Source: Paracoccaceae bacterium
GTDB taxonomy: Bacteria; Pseudomonadota; Alphaproteobacteria; Rhodobacterales; Rhodobacteraceae
Reading direction: 5' to 3'
Assembly: GCA_029244725.1 (NCBI GenBank)
Contig: JAQWQJ010000077.1
Location: 1-64,000, forward strand
DNA length: 64,000 bases
The position numbers and the translations under genes were made by a program. The notes beneath the pieces are model-generated. The model was not told the DNA's origin, did no database searches, and saw only the letters and a list, made by a program, of their open reading frames with translations. Positions 56,627 to 64,000 of the stretch are shown here, in pieces (position 1 is the stretch's first letter; each line of letters begins with the position of its first letter).

Positions 56627-57394
56627 ATGACCGGAATACTTCCCGTAGACGATCCTTTGATTTTGGCTCTTATTTTTGTCGTCGCCGTCTTTGCAGGGGT
56701 GGTGAAAGGAATTGTCGGGTTTGCGATGCCTACACTTCTGATTTCAGGCTTAAGCTCGCTTATATCGCCTGAAATTGCCCTGTCTGCGATGATTGCGCCT
56801 ACCTTGGTCACCAACGTGTGGCAGGCATTTAGACAAGGGCTGGCAGCTGCTCTCAGCACAGTTGACCAACACGGAAAGTTCTTGATTTCAGGGGGAATCT
56901 TATTGGCCATTTCGGCTCAGTTCGTCCCGTATATAAACGCGACGATTATGTTGACGCTGCTAGGCGGTTTTATTTCTGGCTTCGCTGCACTGCAGCTTAT
57001 TGGTTGGCAGCCGAAATTGCGCAAAGATTCACATACAGGCACATACTTTATAGGCGGTTTGGCGGGCGCGATCGGCGGCTTTTCTGGCGTGTGGGGGCCC
57101 CCGACAGTTGCGTATTTATCCGCGCTTGGAGGCACAAAGCACGAGCACATAAGGGCGCAAGGCGTGATCTATGCTTTGGGGGCCGTTGCATTGACCTGTG
57201 CGCATAGCTTTTCGGGCGTATTCAGTGTTCAATCCGCTCCGTTTTCAATTCTTCTAGTTGTGCCAGCCTTGCTGGGCGTAAGCGTTGGATTTGCTATTCA
57301 GGATAGGATCAACCAAGTCGTGTTTAAACGCGCTACTTTGATAGTGTTGCTTGTCGCAGGCCTCAATCTATTGCGTCGTGGCCTATTTGGGTGA
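56627..57394 (+). CDS. TauE/SafE family membrane transporter
   Basis: A 255-residue protein with about seven hydrophobic helices and the family motif GIVGFAMPTLL in the first repeat with GAIGGFSGVWGPP in the second. Members export sulfite, sulfoacetate or other small anions. It diverges from mcd with 76 bases between the longest mcd frame and this start. No substrate can be predicted. Confidence 0.86.
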   Translation: MTGILPVDDPLILALIFVVAVFAGVVKGIVGFAMPTLLISGLSSLISPEIALSAMIAPTLVTNVWQAFRQGLAAALSTVDQHGKFLISGGILLAISAQFVPYINATIMLTLLGGFISGFAALQLIGWQPKLRKDSHTGTYFIGGLAGAIGGFSGVWGPPTVAYLSALGGTKHEHIRAQGVIYALGAVALTCAHSFSGVFSVQSAPFSILLVVPALLGVSVGFAIQDRINQVVFKRATLIVLLVAGLNLLRRGLFG

Positions 57395-57444
57395 ATTAAC
57401 CGTGGACCTTGTTAGACCCGTTTTGAATTTGAGTGAGGTACTTT

Positions 57445-57954
57445 ATGCCAAAATATGCAGCACTACTAAGGGCCGTTAACGTTGGCGGAACCGGTAAATT
57501 GCCGATGTCCGATCTTCGCGAGATGTGTGAACGGCTTGGCCTAGAGGCCCCGAAGACAATTCTTGCAAGCGGAAATGTTGTTTTTCAATCTTCGCAAGCT
57601 CCCTCAGAAATACGTAACGCGTTAGAGATTGCTTTGGCGGAATATGCTGGCAAACCGGTTGGGGTCTTCATCTACGATGAGATGCAAATGCAGATCATTC
57701 ATGACGAACATCCATTTCCCGAGCACCCGGCCAGTCAGTGTGGCATTCTCTTTACGGATCAAATGCCAACACCTGAGGAGATGGCCAAGCCCAAGGGCTT
57801 GAATGATGAAGTAATCGAGGCCGGATCGATGGTAATTTACGTTAAATTTCCAAATGGTATGGGGCAGTCAAAGCTAAAAACGCCTGGTGCGGATCACGGG
57901 ACGATGCGCAATTTCAACACCGTCGCTAAATTGCTGAACCTTCTAAAGGAATAA
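57445..57954 (+). CDS. DUF1697 domain protein
   Basis: A 169-residue protein with the N-terminal family motif YAALLRAVNVGGTGKLPMSDLR and a second half ending NFNTVAKLLNLL. The function is unknown. The ATG at 57445 is chosen with GAGG 6 bases upstream; the longer frame from 57433 lacks one. Confidence 0.86.
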   Translation: MPKYAALLRAVNVGGTGKLPMSDLREMCERLGLEAPKTILASGNVVFQSSQAPSEIRNALEIALAEYAGKPVGVFIYDEMQMQIIHDEHPFPEHPASQCGILFTDQMPTPEEMAKPKGLNDEVIEAGSMVIYVKFPNGMGQSKLKTPGADHGTMRNFNTVAKLLNLLKE

Positions 57955-57980
57955 AGCCCCGACAAATGTCAGGGCTTTAT
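57951..57980. terminator. Bidirectional terminator between DUF1697 gene and pckA
   Basis: ATAAAGCCC and GGGCTTTAT form a perfect 9-base stem, with an inner GAC/GTC pair after a mismatch around an AAAT loop. A T-rich stretch (TTTTTTT) lies a few bases beyond on the plus strand. It overlaps the DUF1697 stop and lies 26 bases past the end of pckA, so it can serve both convergent genes. Confidence 0.75.
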
Positions 57981-58005
57981 GCAGTTTTTTTGTTGGTTGT
58001 TCGGA

Positions 58006-59604
58006 TTAACCCAGTGCAGCCGCTTTAACATCTTCGTCGATGTAAGGGACGTACTGCTCGAAATTATCTGCGAACATTTGAACAAGCTTTTGTGCCTGAC
58101 CGTCATATTCAGCAGGGTTTTCCCAAGTGCGACGCGGATCCAAAAGGACTTCTGCAACGCCGGGTACTGAGGTCGGAACCGAGAAACCGAAGTTCGGATC
58201 CTTACGGAAGTTTGCCTCGGCCAACTGACCGCTAAGCGCTGAATCCAGCAAAGCGCGCGTCGCGCGGATCGGCATGCGTGAGCCGGTTCCGTAAGCGCCG
58301 CCAGTCCAGCCAGTGTTAACCAGCCAACAGGTCGCGCCGTGCTTGGCGATTTTTTCCCTTAGTAGATTTCCGTAAACTTCAGGACGTCTCGGCATGAATG
58401 GAGCACCAAAACAGGTCGAGAATGTAGGCTGCGGTTCCGTGACGCCACGTTCGGTTCCTGCAACTTTGGACGTAAAGCCAGAAAGGAAGTGGTACATGGC
58501 TTGCGCTGGTGTCAAACGTGCAATGGGGGGCAATACGCCAAAGGCATCGCATGTCAGCATGATGATGTTTTTTGGGTGACCGCCGAGCGAGCTAGTTGAT
58601 GCGTTTGAAATATAATCCAGCGGATAGGCGCAACGCATGTTTGCAGTCAGGCTGTCATCTTCAAAATCTAATTCAAGCGTATCCTCGTCGAAAACCATGT
58701 TTTCGATGACGGTGCCAAACTTGTGCGTGGTCGCGTAAATTTCAGGCTCGGCTTCCTCTGATAGATTGATTGTTTTAGCGTAGCATCCACCCTCGAAGTT
58801 AAATGTACCCCGATCAGACCAACCGTGTTCGTCGTCGCCAATCAATTCGCGATCTGGCGATGCCGAAAGGGTTGTTTTGCCCGTGCCCGAAAGCCCAAAG
58901 AACACTGCGGTATCGACAGGGTTGTTAATCGCGTGGTTCGCTGAACAGTGCATGGGCATGACGCCATTGTCTGGCAACAGATAGTTCAACAGAGTGAAGA
59001 CAGATTTTTTGTTCTCGCCCGCGTATTCAGTTCCACCAATCAAAATCATCTTGCGCTCAAAGTTCATCGCAATGACGGTCTCGCTGCGGCAGTTGTGGCG
59101 CGCGGGATCAGCTTGAAAGCTTGGGCAGTTGATGACCGTGAAATCTTGTTTGAAATCGTCCAGCGCATCGCGCTCAGGACGACGCAGCATATGGCGGATG
59201 AAAAGGCCATGCCAAGCAAGCTCAGTAACCATTCGAACGTCAATCGAATAAGCTGGATCAGAACCGCCCACGAGATCTTGAACGAAATAGTCGCGACCTT
59301 TCATATGGGCCAGCATGTCTTGATAAAGATTATCGAAGCCTTCAGGCGACATTGCACGGTTGTTATCCCACCAGATCGTGTCAACCACGTCGTCAGTTTT
59401 AACGACGTGTTTGTCTAGCGGTGAGCGGCCCGTGAATTTCCCTGTACTTACAAGAAATGCGCCACCGAGACCTAATTTGCCTTCTTCCCGTTTCAGCGCC
59501 TGCTCCATAACAGCAGGCTCAAGAAGGTTATAATAGACATTCCCCAACCCTTCGATCCCGTGATCTTCCAGTCGGTTTCTCGGGTTTACCCGTCCAAATG
59601 TCAT
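58006..59604 (-). CDS. pckA: Phosphoenolpyruvate carboxykinase (ATP)
   Basis: A 532-residue gluconeogenic enzyme converting oxaloacetate and ATP to phosphoenolpyruvate. The P-loop [15 protein letters not shown] and the metal site near [11 protein letters not shown] identify the ATP-dependent type. AGGAG lies about 10 bases before the ATG. Upstream are a promoter-like pair and two LacI-type palindromes. It heads the conserved pckA/chvI-chvG neighbourhood, transcribed divergently from chvI. Confidence 0.97.
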   Translation of the reverse strand: MTFGRVNPRNRLEDHGIEGLGNVYYNLLEPAVMEQALKREEGKLGLGGAFLVSTGKFTGRSPLDKHVVKTDDVVDTIWWDNNRAMSPEGFDNLYQDMLAHMKGRDYFVQDLVGGSDPAYSIDVRMVTELAWHGLFIRHMLRRPERDALDDFKQDFTVINCPSFQADPARHNCRSETVIAMNFERKMILIGGTEYAGENKKSVFTLLNYLLPDNGVMPMHCSANHAINNPVDTAVFFGLSGTGKTTLSASPDRELIGDDEHGWSDRGTFNFEGGCYAKTINLSEEAEPEIYATTHKFGTVIENMVFDEDTLELDFEDDSLTANMRCAYPLDYISNASTSSLGGHPKNIIMLTCDAFGVLPPIARLTPAQAMYHFLSGFTSKVAGTERGVTEPQPTFSTCFGAPFMPRRPEVYGNLLREKIAKHGATCWLVNTGWTGGAYGTGSRMPIRATRALLDSALSGQLAEANFRKDPNFGFSVPTSVPGVAEVLLDPRRTWENPAEYDGQAQKLVQMFADNFEQYVPYIDEDVKAAALG

Positions 59605-59670
59605 TTTATGTGCGCTCCTGTTGCCGCAGAGAATTCCTAGTTCAGCGAGAAGTTTCCTTTTCGCATCATG

Positions 59671-59698
59671 GTATTAACACGCGCTTTAAAATGTGTAA
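59671..59698 (-). promoter_or_regulatory. Possible pckA promoter
   Basis: On the minus strand TTACAC (59693-59698) and TAATAC (59671-59676) are 16 bases apart, giving a start near 59663, about 60 bases before the pckA ATG. The match to consensus is moderate. Confidence 0.4.
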
Positions 59699-59715
59699 CC
59701 GGTCGCAAGCGCACA

Positions 59716-59747
59716 GTTAGCGCAAACCTTTCACTGTTAGCGTTAAC
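59716..59747. promoter_or_regulatory. Tandem LacI/GalR-type operators upstream of pckA
   Basis: GTTAGCGCAAAC (59716-59727) and GTTAGCGTTAAC (59736-59747) each differ by one base from the palindrome GTTAGCGCTAAC, which has the central CG typical of LacI-family operators. They are exactly 20 bases apart, close to two helical turns, and lie just upstream of the possible -35. The rest of the 320-base pckA-chvI gap (59605-59924) is AT-rich toward chvI and shows nothing else clear. Confidence 0.6.
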
Positions 59748-59924
59748 AATGCGCAGATAGGAAATTTGTCCCAAAAACTTAGGTATAAATTTACCCTGAT
59801 TTCGTCTGCTCAAAGAGAGCAAATTGCGTGATTCGCAGATAGCAGTTGATCAAATGATGTAAAAAGTACAATATCAGCTAAAAAAATAAGGCAGGCAAAC
59901 ACAACAAGAGCAAGGAGCGGTTCC

Positions 59925-60627
59925 ATGTCGAGAATTGCGCTGGTGGATGACGATCGAAACATCCTGACTTCTGTGTCTATGACACTTGAAGCAGAAGGGT
60001 TCGATGTCGAAACCTATAATGACGGGCAGTCGGCACTCGATGCCTTTCAACAAGAAACTACCGGATATGGCAGTGCTGGACATTAAGATGCCCCGCATGG
60101 ATGGCATGGATTTGTTGCAACGTCTTCGTCAGAAGACGGCAATGCCAGTTATCTTCCTGACGTCCAAAGATGACGAAATTGACGAAGTACTCGGCCTTCG
60201 AATGGGCGCTGATGACTACGTAAAAAAGCCATTTTCGCAGCGTCTACTGGTTGAACGAATTCGCGCGTTGCTGCGTCGTCAGGATGCAATTGCTTCTGAT
60301 GAGGTCGGTCAAACTGAAGAAACCAAAATTATTACCCGCGGTCATCTTAATATGGATCCCCTGCGGCACTCGGTTTCTTGGAAAGGTCGCGATGTTTCGT
60401 TGACCGTGACCGAATTCCTTTTGCTTCAGTCGCTTGCACAGCGTCCGGGCTTTGTGAAAAGCCGCGATCAGCTGATGGATGTCGCATACGATGATCAGGT
60501 CTACGTTGATGACCGAACCATCGATAGCCACATCAAGCGTCTCCGTAAGAAAATGCGGACTGTAGATGACGATTTCTCGGCAATCGAGACGCTCTACGGT
60601 ATCGGCTACAGATACAACGAAGAGTAA
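59925..60627 (+). pseudogene. chvI: ChvI-type response regulator, frame broken by one extra base
   Basis: AGGAG precedes an ATG at 59925 that opens a perfect receiver N-terminus ([20 protein letters not shown] and [20 protein letters not shown]). This frame stops at 60084-60086. The next frame (+1), entered at about 60046, continues without loss: [19 protein letters not shown], carrying the phosphoacceptor Asp, then KKPFSQRLL and an OmpR-type winged-helix domain to 60627. Deleting one base in TTT at 60045-60047 would restore a full protein of about 233 residues. The stop abuts the chvG start. The break could be a sequencing error, a true mutation or frameshifting; both parts are otherwise intact. 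Confidence 0.85.
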
Positions 60628-62331
60628 ATGACAGCCGTCGATCCGGATCAAAGTACTGCAATCGCGCGCACCAGAAATGACGATGTCGTTCTGGGCGACG
60701 ATTGGATTGGTCCGAGCGACGCTATTGATCGCGAATTGCGTGCCGGTAGAAAACGACGAGGGTTCTTGTCGCTGAACAGCTCTCCGTTGGCACGGAAGAT
60801 CGTCACATTTAATCTCATTGCGCTCGCCATTCTTGTGGCGGGCATTTTGTATCTTAATCCATCACGTGACAGTTTGATCACTCAACGCGCTGATGCTTTG
60901 GCAACTGTTTCGTCTCTAGTCTCTGACGCGATTGAAGCGCGACTAGAGGCAGATCAATCCGATCTTGCCAGCGACGCGCAGACGTTGATTTCTGACCTTG
61001 CTTTGCGCGGGACAAACCGAATTTTCGTATATTCGAGTGACGGCTCACTTTTGGCGGAAGCATCAACCGAAGCAACAAACAGCCCTTTAGCGAATTCTGA
61101 GCAGTTTTTAATCACTGACACACTGGATAAGCTTCGCAATTGGGCGCTTGAACTGGCAAATACGCCGGCGGTCACCGAAGGTATGGGCGTCTCACAGGAT
61201 GTGTTGGCCAAAACCGTTGGTGAAACAGCGCTTAACGGCAGCATTCAGGTTGTAACGTCAAAAAGCCTTGATGGCGGATCATTGTTTGCTGTGGCTTCGC
61301 CGCTTGTTGTGAACGGCCAGATTGTAGGAACCATCGCGATTACCACAAAAGACGCTGCAATGGACCGCATGTTGCAGCGCGAACGTGAACAAGTGCTTAA
61401 AATATTCCTTGTCGCGATCTTAGTGTCTATCGGTCTGAGCTTGGTTTTGGCTTCCTTAATCGCCAACCCACTGTCCGATCTGGCTGACGCGGTCGAGGTC
61501 GGAAACGATCGTTCGAAAAAGGGTGGCGTCGCCCATAATCGCATTCGCATTCCAGACCTAACGGCTCGCCCAGATGAGATTGGGCGATTGTCCGGAGCGT
61601 TACGCGGCATGGTCGGTGCGTTGTACGAACGTATTGAAAGCAATGAACAATTTGCGGCTGACGTTTCGCATGAAATCAAGAACCCACTGGCCAGTTTACG
61701 CTCAGCTGTTGGAACTTTGCGTGTCGCCAAGCGGGACGATCAGCGGGAACGCTTGCTGGACGTGATTGATCACGATGTGCGCCGTCTCGATCGTTTGGTA
61801 AGCGACATTTCAAACGCTTCACGTTTGGATGCGGAACTGGTGAAAGAGGAAGAAGAAAGTTTCGACCTCAATAAGATGCTTCAAAACTTGGCGGATTATC
61901 TCGGCCAGGAAGCTGGGAACAAGGGCATCGATTTCATTAGCGATTTGCCAAAGTCCCCTGTGATGATGCGTGGCTTAGAAGCGCGTTTGGCGCAAGTGTT
62001 CGTGAACCTAATTAGCAATGCCACCAGCTTTTGTGAGCAAGGCGACGCAATCCGGTTGTGGTGTCGTGTTAACGACAGCCGCGTTCTTGTTGTGGTCGAA
62101 GACACAGGTCCGGGCATTCCCGAACAAGCCTTAACTAAAGTCTTCAAGCGGTTTTATTCCGAGCGTCCCGAAGGTCAATTCGGGAACAACTCTGGCCTCG
62201 GGCTAGCGATCTCAAAGCAAATTATCGAAGCCCATGGCGGTGTCATCTGGGCTGAAAATATTCGCCCTACTGCCCATGATATAACCTCTGAACCACTGGG
62301 CGCACGGTTTGTCGTGGGCATGCCACTCTAA
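60628..62331 (+). CDS. chvG: ChvG-type sensor histidine kinase
   Basis: A 567-residue membrane kinase. TM1 lies near 52-72, followed by a periplasmic sensor to about 255, TM2 near 256-278 and a HAMP domain. The phosphoacceptor box FAADVSHEIKNPLASLRSA follows, then an ATPase domain with NLISNATSF, DTGPGIPE and NSGLGLAISK. In Rhizobiales and Rhodobacterales ChvG senses acid or envelope stress and phosphorylates ChvI. The ATG immediately follows the chvI stop. Confidence 0.94.
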   Translation: MTAVDPDQSTAIARTRNDDVVLGDDWIGPSDAIDRELRAGRKRRGFLSLNSSPLARKIVTFNLIALAILVAGILYLNPSRDSLITQRADALATVSSLVSDAIEARLEADQSDLASDAQTLISDLALRGTNRIFVYSSDGSLLAEASTEATNSPLANSEQFLITDTLDKLRNWALELANTPAVTEGMGVSQDVLAKTVGETALNGSIQVVTSKSLDGGSLFAVASPLVVNGQIVGTIAITTKDAAMDRMLQREREQVLKIFLVAILVSIGLSLVLASLIANPLSDLADAVEVGNDRSKKGGVAHNRIRIPDLTARPDEIGRLSGALRGMVGALYERIESNEQFAADVSHEIKNPLASLRSAVGTLRVAKRDDQRERLLDVIDHDVRRLDRLVSDISNASRLDAELVKEEEESFDLNKMLQNLADYLGQEAGNKGIDFISDLPKSPVMMRGLEARLAQVFVNLISNATSFCEQGDAIRLWCRVNDSRVLVVVEDTGPGIPEQALTKVFKRFYSERPEGQFGNNSGLGLAISKQIIEAHGGVIWAENIRPTAHDITSEPLGARFVVGMPL

Positions 62332-62335
62332 GCTG

Positions 62336-62785
62336 GTGCCTGAGCGATCCAAATTTCATGAAGACCAACCCTCTGAATGCTGGCACGCAAATTGTGTGGC
62401 AGTAGAAGGGCGCGGATTGCTAATTCTCGGGCCATCAGGTTCGGGTAAATCATCTCTTACTCTGGAACTCATGGCTCTTGGCGCGAGGCTTGTAGCAGAC
62501 GACCGCGTTATACTGTGTAAGCACGCAGGCCGCATTCGGGCGCAAGCACCTGATACTCTAAGAGGTTTAGTTGAAGCGCGCGGTGTCGGCATTCTTAAAT
62601 CTGAGTATTTGATGCAAGTTTACGTTGACGCGATCGTAGATATGCAAAAAACTGAACACGATAGGTTGCCAGAATTACGGACAATTGAAATCCTCGGTCA
62701 GCCAATTCCGTGTTACTATAAATGTGAAAGCCCTTCTTTACCGGCAGCGCTTTTGCAACTTCTCAAGGCAGGTCGCCACGCATGA
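62336..62785 (+). CDS. hprK: HPr kinase/phosphorylase, short alphaproteobacterial form
   Basis: About 149 residues. Walker A GPSGSGKSSL, the LVADDRV segment with the catalytic Asp pair, and the HPrK signature LRGLVEARGVGI. It lacks the N-terminal domain of Gram-positive HprK, as is normal for alphaproteobacteria. It phosphorylates HPr of the regulatory PTS. The likely start is a GTG at 62336, 4 bases after chvG; the frame is also open to 62309 inside chvG. The stop overlaps rapZ. Confidence 0.92.
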   Translation: MPERSKFHEDQPSECWHANCVAVEGRGLLILGPSGSGKSSLTLELMALGARLVADDRVILCKHAGRIRAQAPDTLRGLVEARGVGILKSEYLMQVYVDAIVDMQKTEHDRLPELRTIEILGQPIPCYYKCESPSLPAALLQLLKAGRHA

Positions 62786-63702
62786 ACGACAAAGTTACAA
62801 AAACGCAAAGCTTACCTTCGGGCCAATCTCCAAAGCTCGTGTTGGTTACAGGCCCGTCTGGTGGTGGTCGTACCACGTCGATTAATGCGTTAGAGGACAT
62901 GGGCTTTGAGACGATTATAAACATGCCTTTGCGCTACATTTCGCGTTTGCTTAAGGACGATCCCCCCCACAGTCATACCGCGTTGGGCTTGGATATCCGA
63001 AATCGCGATTTTAGTATTGATGGCGTATTAGACATTCTGTCAGACCTTCAACAAACCACCGATCTGCATCCTGAACTGGTCTTCGTTGAGTGTAGTCCCG
63101 AAGTTTTGCTACGTAGATATTCTGAAACACGCCGTCGCCACCCAATGGCCGAGGATGACAGTCCTGATGTCGGCATTTCGGCGGAAATCGAAATGCTTAA
63201 ACCACTGCGAGAGCGCGCAGACATTGTGATCGATACGACAGAATACTCTCCACATGATTTAAAGGATGTGTTGAACCGATGGTATGGGGATCAAGCCGGG
63301 CTACCTTTGGCGCTGTCAGTTCAAAGTTTTTCATATAAGCGTGGCATTCCGCCGGGCATGGATATGGTCTTTGATTGTCGCTTTTTGCGGAACCCGCACT
63401 GGTCACCAGACCTAAGGGATAAAACTGGAAAAGACCGAAGCGTCGAAGCTTATATCGATCAAGATCCGTTGTTTTCGAATTATTTTCGAAAAATCTACGG
63501 TATTTTGCAAATGATGTTGCCTGCCGTCAAAAAAGAGGGCAGAGCGCATATGACAATCGGAGTTGGGTGCACGGGTGGCAAACATCGCTCGGTTGCCATG
63601 GCGGAAAAACTAGGCCGCACCCTTGAATTAGACGACTTGCAGGTGTCTATTCGACATCGAGAATTGGAGCGCCGCGCAACAGCTGCGGGGCATTTAAAAT
63701 AA
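62782..63702 (+). CDS. rapZ: RapZ/YvcJ-type nucleotide-binding protein
   Basis: A 306-residue P-loop protein. The N-terminal Walker A reads GPSGGGRTTS, with Arg in place of the usual Lys. Walker B lies at LVFVECSPEVLLRRY, and the C-terminal RNA-binding region ends with the conserved GCTGGKHRSVAMAEKL. E. coli RapZ is an adaptor for small-RNA decay; in alphaproteobacteria the gene sits in the PTS cluster and its target is less clear. It overlaps hprK by 4 bases (ATGA). Confidence 0.93.
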   Translation: MNDKVTKTQSLPSGQSPKLVLVTGPSGGGRTTSINALEDMGFETIINMPLRYISRLLKDDPPHSHTALGLDIRNRDFSIDGVLDILSDLQQTTDLHPELVFVECSPEVLLRRYSETRRRHPMAEDDSPDVGISAEIEMLKPLRERADIVIDTTEYSPHDLKDVLNRWYGDQAGLPLALSVQSFSYKRGIPPGMDMVFDCRFLRNPHWSPDLRDKTGKDRSVEAYIDQDPLFSNYFRKIYGILQMMLPAVKKEGRAHMTIGVGCTGGKHRSVAMAEKLGRTLELDDLQVSIRHRELERRATAAGHLK

Positions 63703-63714
63703 GGTGATATTGCC

Positions 63715-64000
63715 TTGATAGGCATTGTGATTGTCGCGCATGGCGGCTTGGCGAAAGAATATCGGTCGGCTGTCGAACATGTTGTCGGCAGACAAGATCA
63801 CTTGGTTGCTATAGCCACTGGACCCGAGGACGATCGCGAAGCTAAAAAGCTTGAGATATGCGCGGCGGCAGACGAGGTTGATGAAGGTGATGGCGTTGTC
63901 ATCGTCACCGATATGTTTGGCGGATCGCCTTCGAACCTTTCCTTATTCGCGTGCAGGCCTTCGGATCGAAAAATCCTTTATGGCGCCAATCTTCCGATGC
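63715..64000 (+). CDS. Mannose-family PTS EIIA component (partial, runs off the right edge)
   Basis: The first 95 codons of an EIIA(Man)-like protein: MIGIVIVAHGGLAKEY with phosphoacceptor His9, then GVVIVTDMFGGSPSNLSL. The start is TTG with AAGGTG 8 bases upstream, 12 bases after rapZ. In alphaproteobacteria this EIIA belongs to a regulatory PTS with HPr and EI and has no sugar permease. HPr is expected just beyond the window. Confidence 0.93.
   Translation, partial: MIGIVIVAHGGLAKEYRSAVEHVVGRQDHLVAIATGPEDDREAKKLEICAAADEVDEGDGVVIVTDMFGGSPSNLSLFACRPSDRKILYGANLPM

Noticed and set aside
59986-60627. Response regulator starting at ATG 59986 in the second frame
   Set aside because: Its first 20 residues are unlike a receiver domain; the real N-terminus is in the neighbouring frame from 59925 with a strong ribosome binding site.
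1-64000. CRISPR arrays, insertion sequences or rRNA genes
   Set aside because: No regularly spaced repeats, transposase motifs with terminal inverted repeats, or rRNA sequences were recognised on reading.

Overview
The window looks like a chromosomal segment of an alphaproteobacterium of the order Rhodobacterales (Roseobacter group). Evidence: moderate GC with alphaproteobacterial gene content and order, such as ccoNOQP-ccoGHIS with FnrL-type boxes, rpmH-rnpA-yidD, lepB-rnc-era-DUF1491-recO, pckA-chvI-chvG-hprK-rapZ-PTS EIIA(Man), an NDUFS4-like complex I subunit, and a methylsuccinyl-CoA dehydrogenase of the ethylmalonyl-CoA pathway. Genus or species cannot be read from the sequence alone.

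Layout. 1-1.1 kb: tail of an unknown gene and a sulfotransferase-like gene. 1.1-11.9 kb: microaerobic respiration block, with a tandem universal stress protein diverging from ccoNOQP, a ferritin-like/CDGSH fusion gene inserted between the two cco operons, then ccoG-ccoH-ccoI-ccoS. Perfect FNR-type boxes sit before ccoN and ccoG. 11.9-19.2 kb: housekeeping genes on both strands (PBP5-type carboxypeptidase with SPOR domain, HAD hydrolase, clpS, RsmC-like methyltransferase, an SDR lacking the catalytic Lys, a lipoprotein, hemF, YdeI family, yidD, rnpA, rpmH with a textbook promoter). 19.5-23.0 kb: TVP38 protein, disulfide oxidoreductase and orphan histidine kinase, apparently one operon. 23.1-28.6 kb: an interval bounded by two tRNA-Arg genes, holding a class I glutamine amidotransferase, a two-gene stator-like system (ExbB/ZorA-like channel plus a MotB-like anchor with a coiled coil of about 700 residues) and a lone phnM. 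28.6-36.3 kb: NDUFS4-like, uvrB, small genes, a second stress protein with an FNR-like box, an orphan ParA and a beta-helix spike/lyase protein. 36.4-45.3 kb: ABC exporter, acyl-CoA synthetase, pirin, rnhA, GST, methyltransferase, ispH, NYN protein, folK. 45.3-53.9 kb: rpoZ, rel/spoT, DUF2062, pdxJ, exported protein, acpS, lepB, rnc, era, DUF1491, recO. 53.9-58.0 kb: LysR regulator, mcd, TauE/SafE, DUF1697. 58.0-64.0 kb: pckA with a pair of LacI-type palindromes upstream, a frameshifted chvI, chvG, hprK, rapZ and the start of a mannose-family PTS EIIA gene.

How the parts work together. The cco block encodes a high-affinity terminal oxidase and its copper/assembly machinery under oxygen control; hemF and possibly the two Usp genes fit the same physiology. 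The right end joins gluconeogenesis (pckA), envelope sensing (ChvG/ChvI) and the incomplete regulatory PTS (HprK, RapZ, EIIA), a conserved alphaproteobacterial arrangement. The most unusual element is the stator-like pair at 24.2-27.2 kb. It has a one-helix anchor with the conserved Asp of MotB-type proteins, but a proline-free coiled coil replaces the peptidoglycan-binding domain. Other points deserving attention are the one-base frame break in chvI, the SDR with Cys in place of the catalytic Lys, the ferritin/CDGSH fusion and the tandem operators before pckA.
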